Shown: positions 32,158 through 42,527, counted from the stretch's first letter. The stretch is 64,000 bases of DNA from Capra hircus (GCF_001704415.2 NC_030826.1:32235324-32299323); one strand, 5' to 3'. Translations and numbers: made by a program. Notes: generated by a model not told the origin, from the letters alone.

Positions 32158-32404
32158 GGAATTTCTCTGGTGATCTAGTGGTGAAGAATCTGCCTTCCAA
32201 TGCAATGGACACAGAGTCGATTCCTGGTCTGGGAACTAAGGTCTCACATAGAGTGGAGCCACTGAGCCCACACAGCAACTACAGAGGCCACGCATCACAG
32301 CTAGAGAGTCCATGCACTGTGGTGAGAGACCCCAAGTGATGCCACGAAGATCTCGAACGCTGCAACTAAGACCTGACACAGCCAAATAAATGAATAAATA
32401 TTTT
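32158..32404 (+). mobile_element. CHR-type SINE
   Basis: Nearly full-length sense copy: TTTCTCTGGTGATCTAGTGG, AAGAATCTGCCTTCCAATGC, GTCCATGCACTGTGGTGAGA, and an AAATAAATGAATAAATATTT tail. B box changed to GAGTCGATTCC. Confidence 0.88.
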
Positions 32405-33298
32405 TTAAAAAGAAAACTATCAGCAAGTCATATCTTGATGCGTGTTGGTCAGGATGGACATGAAAAAATTAGACACACAAATGAGCTGAAGAAAGCAGGT
32501 CTCAGAGGTGCCCACAGGGGATCAGGCTGAGGATTTGGGGTAACTCAAGGACACGGAGTTCAGGAAAGGATGGACCCAATGAGAAAGCTTCCTGAAGTCA
32601 CTGTCACGAGAACTGTGTGAAAATACAGTTACAAATAATGGACTCTGTCATGGACTTTATTTTGTAAGGACAAATGCTTTTCATCTGTGGCACAGTTTTA
32701 AGACAACAAGCTCTGACTATCACCCAGTATGGAGCCAAAGGGAAGTAGAAGGAGATGCACCATAAGTGTTCCTTTAGCAGACAGCACGTCTATTGTGTGT
32801 GGGTCCTTTAAATGTCTGTGAACGGAATTTCACCTTTGGCACTAAGTATAAGTGTTTATTTTCACTATCCCCGTTTCTTTAGTGTTTACATGACATATAA
32901 ATACTGAGGTGACCTCTATTATGAAATCAGTGAAACAAGAACATAGCTTGATCCAGAGAGAAGTCAACCCAGTGTGTGTGTGTGGGGGGGGTGCGGTGCT
33001 GTGTGTTTCAGAGGCTCATCAGAGAGCTATCCAGATTTATGGATGGATGACAATAAAATGCAGGGGCTTCCGGCAGGGGGTGGAGGGAGCTGGTTTAATT
33101 CTGTTTCCCTGACATCTTCAGGGCTGCCCCTGTACCTTCAGGATTGCTGGTGTATGTTTCTTTGACTTCTGTCACCAGTAATAGGAAAGGACCACATGAA
33201 AAGCCATATTTATGTACATCCTGTCCAAACAGAATTTTCTGTGATACAGGCTCTTGGAATCCTGGAAGAAAGCCTATGTGGGGCGATGTGAGAACTAA
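32405..33298. other. Unassigned stretch
   Basis: About 890 bases. A short GT run followed by G8 occurs at about 32,971-32,990. No repeat family or gene recognised. Confidence 0.4.
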
Positions 33299-33696
33299 TT
33301 CACTTTATGGCAAACAGAAGGGGAAAAGTGGAAGCAGTGACAAGTTTTATTTTCTTGGGCTCCAAAATCTCTATGGATGGTGACTGCAGCCATGAAATTA
33401 AAAGACACTCGCTCCTTGGAAGGAAAGTTATGACAAACCTAGAGAGCATATTAAAAAGCAGAGACATCACTTTGACAGCAAAAGTCTGTGTAGTCAAAGG
33501 TATGGTTTTTCTGGTAGTCATGCATGGATGTGAAAGTCGGACCATGAAGAAGGCTGAGCACCAAAGAATTGGTGCTTTTAAATTGTGGTGCTGGAGAAGA
33601 CTCTTAAGAGTCCCTTGGACTGCAAGGAGATCAAACCAGTCAATTCTGAAGGAAATCAGCGCTAAATATTCATTGGAAGGACTGATGCTGAAACTG
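33299..33696 (+). mobile_element. BovB internal fragment, sense, 3' end missing
   Basis: TTATTTTCTTGGGCTCCAAA, GGTGACTGCAGCCATGAAAT, TCCTTGGAAGGAAAGTTATG, GGTGCTGGAGAAGACTCTTA and GGAAGGACTGATGCTGAAAC follow BovB, then break off at 33,696 before the 3' terminus. An open frame of about 148 codons is a BovB relic, not a host gene. Confidence 0.93.
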
Positions 33697-34130
33697 TCAA
33701 AACAATCCAATAGCCAAAATGTAGAAATAACCCAAATGTCCATTAACAGATGAATAAATAGATACATAAATTATGGGATATTATTTGGCCATAGAAAGAA
33801 ATGAAATACTGATACATCCTACAACATGGATGAATCTTGAAAACATTATAAGTAAAAGAAACCAGAAACAAATGGTCACATATTATATGATTTCATTTAT
33901 ATGAAGTATTTATGATAGATAGATCCATAGAAATAGACTTCAGGTTGGAAAATGCCAGGATCTTGGAGGGTGGGTGGATAGTGGGAATTAACTCTTTACT
34001 GCATATGAGGTTTTATTTGGGGATGATGAAAATATTTACGGACTAGATAGAGGTGTGATTGCATAACATTGTGAATGGATTATACCGCACTGAATTGTTC
34101 TCTTTAAACAGTTAAATTTATATTATGTGC
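33697..34130 (+). mobile_element. Old L1 3' end, sense
   Basis: ACCCAAATGTCCATTAACAG, CTACAACATGGATGAATCTT, ATATTATATGATTTCATTTA, GATGATGAAAATATTTACGG and CACTGAATTGTTCTCTTTAA are ordered 3'-end landmarks of an L1M-type element. Joined directly to the truncated BovB. Confidence 0.88.
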
Positions 34131-34175
34131 CTTTCTCCTTAATTAAACCAAAACACCTCCTTCAATCTATAATTC

Positions 34176-34403
34176 GTGTGCTGCATGCTAAGTCACTTCA
34201 GTTGTGTCCAACTCTTTGCGACCCCATGCACTGTAGCCCACCTGGCTCCTCTGTCCATGGGATTCTCCAGGCAAGAATACTGGAGTGGGTTGCCATGCCC
34301 TCCTCCAGGGGATCTTCCCAACCCAGGGATCAGACCTGCATCTCTTATGTCTTCTGCACTGGCAGGTGGGTTCTTTACCACCTGCGCCACCAGGGAAGCC
34401 CCA
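34176..34403 (-). mobile_element. Bov-tA SINE with 7-bp TSD
   Basis: Full-length antisense copy, low divergence (GTGTCCAACTCTTTGCGACC to ACCTGCGCCACCAGGGAAGC). Direct repeat ATAATTC at 34,169-34,175 and 34,404-34,410. Confidence 0.94.
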
Positions 34404-34639
34404 ATAATTCCTATTTTCCACAAATTCTCCCAGACACCACAGATCATTACCTCTGTCCTTACATACCTTCAGAGGTGACTCCTGGAGTCAGAGGCTACAG
34501 AGGTTACTGCTCAATGGCAGATTACAGTGACTCTACTGAGGGTTACATACGAATGCAAATAAAATACTGCGTTTGTTGAGTGAATTTTTCCTCCTCATTG
34601 AGACATGTGGAAAAACACAGAGGTACCCTCAGAGTTCTT

Positions 34640-35330
34640 TATCTGCTCCTCTCGTACTCAGGGGAACGTTCTCATTACACTGGGTTTGAAGAGAGAAAAC
34701 TAATAAGAGAAAGGAAAACAAGCGCCCGACTAGCACAATCTCTTGTTCGGTAAGAATGCAATTCATCCCCAGCGCGCGGGCCATTTCCATTCCTGTGGGG
34801 CGGGAGTGGTCGAGAAGCATTTGATAATGAAAAGATGAGGAAAAGCATAAAACCAAATATTTTTTCACAGTCAATGATGTCATCCTTCCTTGAAATCCGG
34901 CCTCAGTGGATCAAAGATAAACAGGACGAGGAGTGGGGAGACACTGTGAATAAAACACCCTCTGGAAAAGACAGACGTGTCCTTTCTCCCGCCTTCCAGA
35001 GCCTTCCATGTGGAATATAAATGTTTAAGACTTTTGATCATGACGAATGTAAAGGAGAGAAAAGGGCTTTCTTTGCAGTGGGGTTTCTTATCTGCACTGA
35101 CCTGTCAGCTCCTTCGGATGGGGGTGTGGGCCCCCAGTTCTCAGGATTTTAGAAAAGAAATGTGTTGACATGGGGGTGTGTGTGGGCGAGAGGAAGCTGA
35201 AATGCCCAAGGATGGTTTAACATGCAAATGCGCGCACTTTCTTTTAGGTGGAGGATCAAGGTTTGGGTGTTTTCAATGTCTCTCCACTCCCCTTCTCTTC
35301 CCATCCCCGTTTAGTTTCCAGAGGCCGTAG
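34640..35330. promoter_or_regulatory. Candidate regulatory block
   Basis: Repeat-free with dense plausible factor sites: TTCCATTCCTG (TEAD-like), GGGGCGGGAGTGG (Sp/KLF-like), TCAATGATGTCATCC (CRE/AP-1-like), GATCAAAGATAAA (TCF-like). Motif reading only. Confidence 0.2.
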
Positions 35331-35659
35331 ATGTGACAAGGGCTTTGTGTAGGGAATTCAGGCTCATGAAAGGGCCAAGGAGACCCAGTTGAGGGAACAA
35401 ACTTTTGGGGGTCAGTGGGGTCAGGGGAGAATAAATGTGTGGCTTTGTTGTCATTAAGGACATGCTCTCAGCGGGGTGTCCTGAGCCAGGCACACAGCGC
35501 ACAGGCCTGTTTATTCAACACTGAAATACCTAAGGACGGGTCTTGGGGAGAAAAGGGAAACTTGAGCAGCAAAGGCCTGCACCTTCCAGGCTCGGAACAT
35601 TCTCTCAAAACACAAAGACCCGCTTTTTTCTAATTACAGACTCGCAAGAGCCTGTGCAT

Positions 35660-35695
35660 AACCCAAAATTAATTGATTAATTAACCAATGCATTA
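35660..35695. promoter_or_regulatory. Candidate conserved element (overlapping TAATTA motifs)
   Basis: AATTAATTGATTAATTAACC is nearly palindromic and packs several homeodomain cores, preceded by GTGCATAACC and followed by AATGCATTAA. No repeat explains it. Confidence 0.25.
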
Positions 35696-35898
35696 AAAGA
35701 AGAGCTCCCCCTAGAATTTTTTTTTCCCTTTTTCTTTTCTCCCTCTCTCTCTCACTTTTTTTTCCCCCCTTCCACACATGGACAATCCAGGTCATTGAAA
35801 GCCTAAGATAGAAACAGTCTCTTAACAGTGTTTGAAAACAGCCTTTGTCTCCATGGAAGTGGCACAGGCCTGCTGTGGTTTCCTTCCAGAAAACATTT

Positions 35899-36005
35899 AC
35901 CTACCTCAGAGGGTTTTTGTGTGTATGTGTGAGGATTAAATGGGAGAAAGTTCTTAACACAGTCTGAGCACATAGTTAGAGCTAAATAAATATTAGTTGT
36001 TGTTC
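35899..36005 (+). mobile_element. MIR SINE, 3' half
   Basis: CTACCTCAGAGGGTTTTTGT, TGTGAGGATTAAATGGGAGA and AGAGCTAAATAAATATTAGT are the sense MIR 3' landmarks in order. Confidence 0.85.
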
Positions 36006-36282
36006 GTATGTGCGGCTGTTACTGGGTTCAGTCCTGAAGAGGTCGCGGAAGGAAAGATGGGAAGGTACGGCCGTCCCAGCTGAGCTGGAAATCAGATAAG
36101 TGAGGAAGGGCTGGGGTGGGGTGGGCTGAGATCACCACGTCACCACCGGGGAGAAGGGAATCCTTTAGCCAGTGGAAAGGTGGATAGGGGCCATTTCCCA
36201 AACCGGAATTCAAGAGTGGCTCAAAAGATTAAAATAAGGAATACATTTCCCTAGTCTCCTCCTCCTAAGGCAGCTAATAAAC

Positions 36283-36491
36283 AGGCTTCCTTGGTGGCTC
36301 AGACAGTAAAGAATCTACCTGCAATGCAGGAGAGTTGGGTTTGATCCTTGGGTTGGGAAGTTCCCCTGGAGAAGGGAATGACAACCCACTTCAGTATTCT
36401 TGCCTGGAAAATTCCATGGACAGAGAAGCCTGTCGGGCTACAGTCCATGGGGTCACAAAGAACTGATCACGACTGAAGGACTAACACTTTC
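36283..36491 (+). mobile_element. Bov-tA SINE
   Basis: Full-length sense copy (GGCTTCCTTGGTGGCTCAGA to GAAGGACTAACACTTT). B box slightly changed to GGTTTGATCCT. Confidence 0.94.
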
Positions 36492-37173
36492 CCTGCAGAA
36501 TGTCCTGCTCTGAATTCAAAGCCATGTAAATCCACCCATAACTGTCTTGGGGCAACAAGGCACTTGATAAATTTTGAAGAACTAGAGTCCTGAATTATGT
36601 TTTTTATACACTGTCAGAATTTTAGGGCATCAGAGGAGATGATGGGCAAGTTAACACAGGAACCTGATTCCAAAACAAGGAAGAGCAAAGGAAAGACATA
36701 ATGTCAACAAGAGTTCAAAGAGAAGAGAAATTAGCACAGGTGGTGTGTCGGGAAGTAGCAACGAAGGAAGGAGGGAGACACTGACTGGGCAGGAAGGAGC
36801 AGGGTGATGCCATGAGAAAGCAGAGTTTCTGGAAGTTGTATTTGCGGGCAGAGTATATCATGATTTGTGAAGTGTGCAGGTGTGAAGCCTAGATAAAAGC
36901 GTGCAGCTGTAATCCTCATCCAAGGTTGCTGTGCCCATGGAGGTGTAATATGTATACAGGTGTATATGTGCTCATGAACCAGAGAAATTAAGAAAGGGTA
37001 AACCCAATGAAATTTCAAGAAAATCGATGACAGCCTAGTGGCTGTCTGGAACTGGGGGTTAAAGAAAAAGGAAGAGGCAGAGAAACTTAAGTTTTCTATC
37101 ATAGGAAACCGTAGATAGTGACATCATTGGAAGAAAAGTGGAATTGGGGGGAAGTTCCTGTTTTGAGGGTGAA
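36492..37173. other. Unassigned stretch
   Basis: About 680 bases, purine-rich in places. A 123-codon antisense frame at 36,731-37,102 has no recognisable domain and no supporting splice context. Confidence 0.35.
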
Positions 37174-37186
37174 AAAACTGCAATTT

Positions 37187-37413
37187 GTTTATTTATTTTT
37201 AAACCTTTATTTATCTGGCTGAGTCCAGTCTCAGTTGTGGCACACGAGGGCTTTGATCTTTATCGAGACATGGGGATCTTATAGTCGTGGCACGCAGGAT
37301 CTGTAAGTCAAGAGACGTGGGATCTATTAATAGTTCCTTGACCACGGATGGAACCAGGGCCCCAGCATTGGGAGTGAGGAGTCTTAGCCACTGGACCTGC
37401 AGGGAAGTCCTCC
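37187..37413 (-). mobile_element. CHR-type SINE with 13-bp TSD
   Basis: Antisense copy from GTTTATTTATTTTTAAACC to TGGACCTGCAGGGAAGTCC. Flanking AAAACTGCAATTT (37,174-37,186) / AAAATTGCAATTT (37,414-37,426), one mismatch. Confidence 0.92.
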
Positions 37414-37426
37414 AAAATTGCAATTT

Positions 37427-37790
37427 AACTGATGTAGAAATAAGGCAATAAATGATGGCTTGAACTGTGCAGAAGATAAACCTGTTAAATCAGAGGAGGG
37501 AAAAAAATATCAACATTTGGATGATGGGAATAAAATAAATTGTTGGTAAACATAAGAGGCTCAGAATCGAGTACTAAAAAGACTTGCTAGAAAAGTCAAA
37601 ATAGAAAGGAGGAAGCTGCAGAAGACTCTTGTGGGGTTGACTTGTAGGACAGAGTTGGAGTGTGAACTCTTGGCCCTGTTTTCGGCCAAAAGCCCACTGT
37701 GCGTGCATCACTCTGAGCTGCCTTTTCAATATCCTGTCTTCTAGATGATGGTAAGAAGATTCCCACACAAGTGTGGTAAAGAGTCATGAG
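37427..37790. other. Unassigned stretch
   Basis: Ordinary sequence between two CHR SINEs; no recognised element. Confidence 0.3.
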
Positions 37791-37998
37791 AGGGATTTCC
37801 CTGGTAGTCCAGTGGATAAGAATCACCTTGCAATGTAGGAGATGCAGGTTCGATCCTTGGTTGGGGAACTAAGATCCCACATGGTACAGAGCAACTAAGC
37901 CTGTAGGCCACAACTACTGAGGCTTCGCGCTAAAACTAGATCCTGCGTGCCACAACTAAGATCAGCCACAGTCAAATAAATAAATAAGTATTTTTTAA
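37791..37998 (+). mobile_element. CHR-type SINE
   Basis: GGGATTTCCCTGGTAGTCCA, AATCACCTTGCAATGTAGGA, intact B box GGTTCGATCC at about 37,847, and an AAATAAATAAATAAG tail. Good preservation. Confidence 0.92.
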
Positions 37999-38399
37999 AA
38001 TATCCTGAGTCAGAGCAATCATGGTCCAGCTTGTTCCGCCTCAGGGGAAGATCTTGAGGGGATTAGGGGAGAGATTTGAACCACAGACCAAAGATGAGAT
38101 TGGGAAGAGGAGAATCTGAGTTCTGCACCTACAAGGGGATAACTTCGTCCTGCTTGGCTACATCTGAACTATTATATATATATTATTTATTATATGAATA
38201 TATATTACAGACCTATTATATTTTGTTTGTTTTGGTTATGGCTGCTCTAAATAATAAATTCCTGTACCTTTTTCTATCCATATCGCTTCATGTGATACTA
38301 TCACTACAAGCCAAACATTCTAGTAAGGAAGCTGAAAATTCAACCCAAGGGCCATGCAGTGAGTAGCTAGAAGAACCACAGGGAACCAGAGGCAGAGAT
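37999..38399. other. Unassigned stretch with AT-rich island
   Basis: Contains a strongly AT-rich 38,171-38,225 segment (TATATATATTATTTATTATA) and otherwise no recognised feature. Confidence 0.35.
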
Positions 38400-38500
38400 T
38401 AGAATGATGCCCCCTGAGGGCAGAGACTGAGCCTGGTCCCACATTCTGTCTACAGCCCAGCACAGGGCACACAAAAGGCACTCTGTAAGTGAGTCAGCAG
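38400..38500 (+). mobile_element. L2 LINE 3' end fragment
   Basis: CCCCTGAGGGCAGAGACTGA, TCTACAGCCCAGCACAGGGC and AAAGGCACTCTGTAAGTGAG are in the order of the L2 3' terminus. Old. Confidence 0.6.
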
Positions 38501-38825
38501 AGATTTAAAATTGGGATGTTGGCTCTGAATTGAGCGATATGAAGAGGCGTGTTGCCAGGCTGTCACTGTGAAGGCGACGTGTGCAGGTGCACCGGGGGAT
38601 GGATTAGGGCACCAAAGAGGCTGATTCAGAGCGCAGAGTCACTTGCAGACTGTTTTCAGTCCATAGGAATCTATGGGAAGTGGGCCTCATTCATCCCCTT
38701 GGCTGTTGAGGATTGAGGGAGTGTAGGGAATTACAGAGGTTCAGGATAGAAGGTGAGCTACAATCTGACATTGAGTGTCCCCCGTAGCCACCTCTGTCCG
38801 GAATATGGGGTCAAACATATGGGTT
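38501..38825. other. Unassigned stretch
   Basis: About 325 bases, no element recognised. Confidence 0.3.
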
Positions 38826-39022
38826 TTTGTTGTTTTGTCACTGAGTTGTGTCTGACTCTTTGCAACCCCATGGACTGTAGTCTGCCAGGCTCCTCTGTCT
38901 ATGGGATTTCCCAGGCAAGAATACTGTAGTGGGTTGCCTTTTCCTTTACCGGGGGATCTCCCTGACCCAGGGATCTTACCTGGGTCTCGTGCATTGCAGG
39001 CAGATTCTTTACCACTAAGCCA
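38826..39022 (-). mobile_element. Bov-tA SINE
   Basis: Antisense copy with a TTGTTGTTTTG tail side. The B-box region is altered (CAGGGATCTTACCTGGG), so it is unlikely to be transcribed by Pol III. Confidence 0.92.
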
Positions 39023-39059
39023 GCATCAATGAATCAATAAGTCCTCCATCACCAACATT

Positions 39060-39188
39060 TCTTTCTTTCCTTTTTTTGCTGGCTGCACCATGCAATATGT
39101 GGGATCTTAGTTCCCAGACCAGGGATCAAAGCTGTGCCCCCTGCAATGGAAGGGTGGAGTCTTAACCACTGGACCACCAGGGAAGTCC
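39060..39188 (-). mobile_element. CHR-type SINE, short
   Basis: TTTTTTGCTGGCTGCACCAT, GGGATCTTAGTTCCCAGACC and CCACTGGACCACCAGGGAAG. Lies 40 bases from the preceding Bov-tA. The flanks share a rough CACC(A/T)A-ATTTCTT similarity that may be a decayed TSD. Confidence 0.87.
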
Positions 39189-39254
39189 CACACCTATATT
39201 TCTTACCTCCAGCTCTCCCCCTGTAACTCCACTGCCTTGGCATCAATTCCTTCG

Positions 39255-39340
39255 GCTATCTAACAAACATTAATTGTGCTCTGATGTGTCAGGAATGCAG
39301 CGCTAATGATACAATACAAATAAGATGCAGAACTTTTTGT
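39255..39340 (-). mobile_element. L2 LINE 3' fragment, weak
   Basis: AACAAACATTAATTGTGCTC, TGTGTCAGGAATGCAGCGCT and ATACAAATAAGATGCAG resemble the antisense L2 3' end. Low identity. Confidence 0.45.
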
Positions 39341-39989
39341 GTCATCTACAAATAAGTGGACAGGCAGTGTAAATGCTCTGATTTAGAGAATCATAGGATG
39401 TTATGGGAGCCCCTAGAGCTGTGTCATCACCCCCTCTCTAACCCTTCCTCTCACCATCTTTATCTCTACATTTTGGAAGCAGGTTGCTGCTGTGATGGTG
39501 GTGATGTCTGTTCTGTTAGTGAGATAGGCGAGCCAGGCAAGGACCGATCTGGCAAGTGTCCTCCTCAGAGGAAAAGGACTGTGGAGTGAAAAGAGCCCTC
39601 ACTTTGATTGACCTCCCTCTGCTGAAAACCCTCAAAAAGAAGCAACAGGCAGAGTAACCTTCTGCTGACAATACAGCTGCTGGGGCTCAGCCAAGTCCCG
39701 CCGTGGCTGCCCGGCCAAGTCCATGATTAATGATGTCATTGCCAACAAGATGAGACCTCAGTTGAATAAGCCTTGGCTTTTCACAAAGCTTTGACTAAGC
39801 AGTAAACTGACCAGAGGGATGGCCAATTATGGAGTGTCCCAAACATCACTAACAGTGAGAGACTCAAAGAAGAGCATCCATGCAGGGTGATGAGCAGAAG
39901 CAGAATCTGATGGAGAGAAACGCAACATTATTTGGGGCTGTGTAGGCCATTTCCTTCCCTGAATATGGAAAGTACATAGCTGGAGGGAT
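39341..39989. other. Repeat-poor unassigned stretch
   Basis: About 650 bases without a recognised element, including the candidate conserved segment 39,690-39,830. A 77-codon sense frame at 39,356-39,589 has no domain. Confidence 0.35.
39690..39830. promoter_or_regulatory. Candidate conserved element
   Basis: CCATGATTAATGATGTCATT (TAAT and CRE-like TGATGTCAT), then GAATAAGCCTTGGCTTTTCA, ACAAAGCTTTGACTAAGC and CCAATTATGGAG. Repeat-free with an enhancer-like motif density. Confidence 0.22.
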
Positions 39990-40090
39990 CTCATGTTTCA
40001 AATGCAGAAACTAAGGCCCAGAGATTAAGGAGCTCGCCCTTAGACATAGGTAGGTTGGTGGTAGAATCAGGGCTGAGTCCAGGGTCATCC
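39990..40090 (-). mobile_element. MIR SINE, partial
   Basis: CAAATGCAGAAACTAAGGCC, CAGAGATTAAGGAGCTCGCC and GTGGTAGAATCAGGGCTGAG match the antisense MIR middle. Confidence 0.7.
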
Positions 40091-40339
40091 CTACTCTGTC
40101 ACACATTTTCATAAAATTTGGCAAAATCTTATAACCAGGCAAGAGCAAACATTTCCTAGTTCTGGAAACTCACCAGAGGCATAGGAAGCCATCAGCTTCT
40201 CCATCATTGGTTGCTGAATTTCATCAAGGGAGATTCTTTTTTTTCCAAGTGAGAGTCAAGGGTAGAATACTTTATAAGTTTTTTCATGCTAGAGGAAGAC
40301 TGTTTCCTAACTTTATTATTATTTTTTTAGTTATTAAAT

Positions 40340-40638
40340 TAAAAAAAAATTGCCACACTGCACAGCATGCTGGATTATAGTTCCCTGCTGCTGCTACTGC
40401 TGCTAAGTCACTTCAGTCGTGTCCGACTCTTCGAGACCCCATGGACTGCAGCCCACCAGGCTCCCCCATCCCTGGGATTCTCCAGGCAAGAACACTGGAG
40501 TGGGTTGCCATTTCCTTCTCCAATGCATGAAAGTGAAAAGTGAAAGTAAAGTCGCTCAACCCTGACCAGGGATCAAACCCACACCCCCTGCATTGGAAGC
40601 ATGGAGTCTTAACCACTGGACCACCGGGAAGTCCCCCA
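40340..40638 (-). mobile_element. CHR-type SINE interrupted by Bov-A2
   Basis: Left part (about 40,340-40,387: CACACTGCACAGCATGCTGG, ATTATAGTTCCCTG) and right part (40,560-40,638: CCCTGACCAGGGATCAAACC to CCACCGGGAAGTCCCC) join into one antisense CHR copy once the inserted SINE is removed. Confidence 0.9.
40388..40559 (-). mobile_element. Bov-A2 SINE, 5'-truncated, nested
   Basis: Antisense (GCT)n tail, one full A-unit, then the linker AAAGTGAAAAGTGAAAGT and the first bases of the next unit (GTCGCTCAA). CCCTG is repeated at 40,383-40,387 and 40,560-40,564 as a short TSD within the CHR host. Confidence 0.93.
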
Positions 40639-41212
40639 CCTTTATCTGAACAACCCACTTGTGTATAACATTGTTGGATCATACTTTCTTCTCTTAGATT
40701 TGTAGACATGGCAACATTTTCTTACTGTGTTGAGTGTTCTTTGTGGAGAAGTCTGAGGTCAGTCTAACAATTTTCTGATTTGCAGATGGCATAGTATTTT
40801 TTCCTAGACACATCTTTCTCTAGACCCTTTTTTCCCATTAGCATCAAGTTCTGTCAGCCTAACCTGAATATGTCTACCGTCGGTTGCCTATGTCAAATTT
40901 TTCTTTGAAGGGATTTCTTCAATGCAGACTCAGTTCTTTATTTCAATAAAACATCCATTTATATTGTTCTTATACACATTTCCCATTCCATTGCTTCAGG
41001 AACAGTAGTTATCCCTTTTCTCTCGTGTAAGTGGGGGGAGTGCTTTTCAGGTTTCAAGTACTTTTCCAGCTGTCAAGGAGCTCATTCACAGGAAGTCAAT
41101 AATTACAATGATCCCTCTTAAGAACTCTCCAGAACCTAGCACAAAGTGCATGGGGAGTGGCCCAGGAGGCAGACTTGAACCCTATGTAAGGAGTAGCAAG
41201 CCTCCTCTAACA
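40639..41212. other. Unassigned T-rich stretch
   Basis: About 570 bases, T-rich on the + strand. It may be an old antisense LINE (CCTTTTCTCTCGTGTAAG, TTTTCAGGTTTCAAG), but no assignment is possible. Confidence 0.3.
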
Positions 41213-41219
41213 ATGAAAA

Positions 41220-41439
41220 GGGACTTCCCTGGTCACTAGCTGGTAAAAAAAAAATCAACCTGCAATGCAGAAGACCTGGGTTTGATCCCTGGGTTGGGAA
41301 GATCCCCTGGAGGAGGAAAGAGCAACCCCCTCCATTATTCTTGCCTGAAGAGTCCCCATGGACAGAGGAGCCTGGTGGGTTACAGTCTATGGGGTCACAA
41401 AAAGTCGGATACAACTGAGCGACTAAGCACAGCACAGAG
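41220..41439 (+). mobile_element. Bov-tA SINE with 7-bp TSD
   Basis: Sense copy with an A10 run inside the tRNA-derived part (AGCTGGTAAAAAAAAAATCA). B box GGTTTGATCCC. Flanking ATGAAAA at 41,213-41,219 and 41,440-41,446. Confidence 0.92.
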
Positions 41440-41461
41440 ATGAAAAAGACTTCTCTATAAC

Positions 41462-41678
41462 AAGCCTGGTGGGCTGCAGTCCATGGGGTCGCAAAGAGTC
41501 GGACACGACTGAGCGACTTCACTATCACTTTTCACTTTCCTGCATTGGAGAAGGAAATGGCAACCCACTCCAGTGTTCTTGCCTGGAGAATCCCAGGGAC
41601 GGGGGAGCCTGGTGGGCTGCCATCTATGGGGTCGCACAGAGTCGGACACGACTGAGGTGACTTAGCAGCAGCAGCAGC
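41462..41678 (+). mobile_element. Bov-A2 SINE, 5'-truncated
   Basis: Partial first unit, CTATCACTTTTCACTTTCCT linker, full second unit and (AGC)5 tail. Very low divergence from the family pattern. Short flanking repeat ATAAC at 41,457-41,461 and 41,679-41,683. Confidence 0.95.
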
Positions 41679-41727
41679 ATAACGTGTCAGCTCTTCTTCA
41701 CTGGAAATATTCAAGAATAGACAGCCT

Positions 41728-42007
41728 GGGCTTCCTTGGTGGCTCAGTGGTCCATCGTCTGCCAGTGCAGAAGAGGGTTCAGTCCCTGGTTTGGGAAGAC
41801 CCCACAGGCCATGGAGCAACTAAGCCCGTGCACCACAACTATTGAGCCTGTGCTCTAGAGCACGGGAGCTGCAGCTTCTCTCAAGAAAAGCCACTGCAAC
41901 TACAGAGGGGCCACTGCTCGCTGCAACTAGTGAAAAGCTCACTTGAGCAGCAACAAAGATCCAGCACAGCCAAAAATAAATAGATACAATTATTAAAAAA
42001 AAAAAAC
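41728..42007 (+). mobile_element. CHR-type SINE, near full length
   Basis: GGCTTCCTTGGTGGCTCAGT at the head, then GAGCAACTAAGCCCGTGCAC, GAGCCTGTGCTCTAGAGCAC, CCACTGCAACTACAGAGGGG and a TAAAAAAAAAAAAC tail. About 280 bases. Confidence 0.93.
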
Positions 42008-42051
42008 AATAGCTAGGCTAGCCATCTTACTATGATCTTTTTTTTTAATTT

Positions 42052-42228
42052 TTTTTTTGATGTGGACCATTTTTTATGTCTTTATTGAATTTGTTACAAT
42101 ACTGTTTCACATTTTGTTTTTTTGACTGAGAGGCATGTGGGATCTTAGTTCCCTGAGAAGGAATTGAACCAGCACCCACTGCATTGTAAGCTCAATGTCT
42201 TAACCACTGGACTATCAGTGAAGTCCCT
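42052..42228 (-). mobile_element. CHR-type SINE, antisense
   Basis: TTTATTGAATTTGTTACAAT and GGCATGTGGGATCTTAGTTC, then CTTAACCACTGGACTATCAG and TGAAGTCCC. Variant 3' part compared with the copy just upstream; the two lie tail to tail around 42,010-42,050. Confidence 0.85.
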
Positions 42229-42527
42229 TGCTGTGACCTTATAGTAAGCTGAACTAAGTGACTGCGATGATCCCTTCCAGCTCTGTGACTCTAATAGTGT
42301 CAAGTGAGCATCTTCTCATCAAAGTCTTTGGTGCAGGACTAGTGGGTAAGTCACCCACCTGCTTTTCTATCAAAGGTCCCCCACCTCCAGGACAACCTTT
42401 TATTCTGAATCTGGTGATTGATACCAGAAAAAGTCTAAGAACAGAAGAACCAGGGCCAACATGACAGCAGAAACTATTTTTAAAATGACTTCCGCTAAGG
42501 ATGAGACAGTTTAATGGCAAGCCAAAA

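Larger units (their letters stand above)
34411..35898. other. Repeat-poor 1.5-kb block
   Basis: No mobile element recognised. Higher local CpG than the surroundings near 34,725-34,815, an enhancer-like portion 34,640-35,330, and a C/T-rich low-complexity run at 35,710-35,770. No exon seen; frames are short and unrelated to known domains. Confidence 0.45.

Noticed and set aside
33300..33767. Overlapping long frames on both strands
   Set aside because: Both lie in the truncated BovB copy; BovB 3' sequence often stays open on both strands over short distances.
34127..34579. 150-codon open frame
   Set aside because: Opens at GTG and its middle is an antisense Bov-tA SINE; the reading is SINE sequence, not a gene.
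34725..34815. Possible CpG island or promoter
   Set aside because: The CpG-richer run is under 100 bases, with no TATA or initiator and no downstream exon.
38171..38225. AT-rich segment as a replication origin or matrix attachment site
   Set aside because: AT-richness alone over 55 bases is not evidence of either function.
41728..42228. Oppositely oriented CHR SINEs as a long hairpin or palindrome
   Set aside because: The two copies have different 3' parts and lengths; only the tRNA-derived heads would pair, so no strong palindrome is expected.
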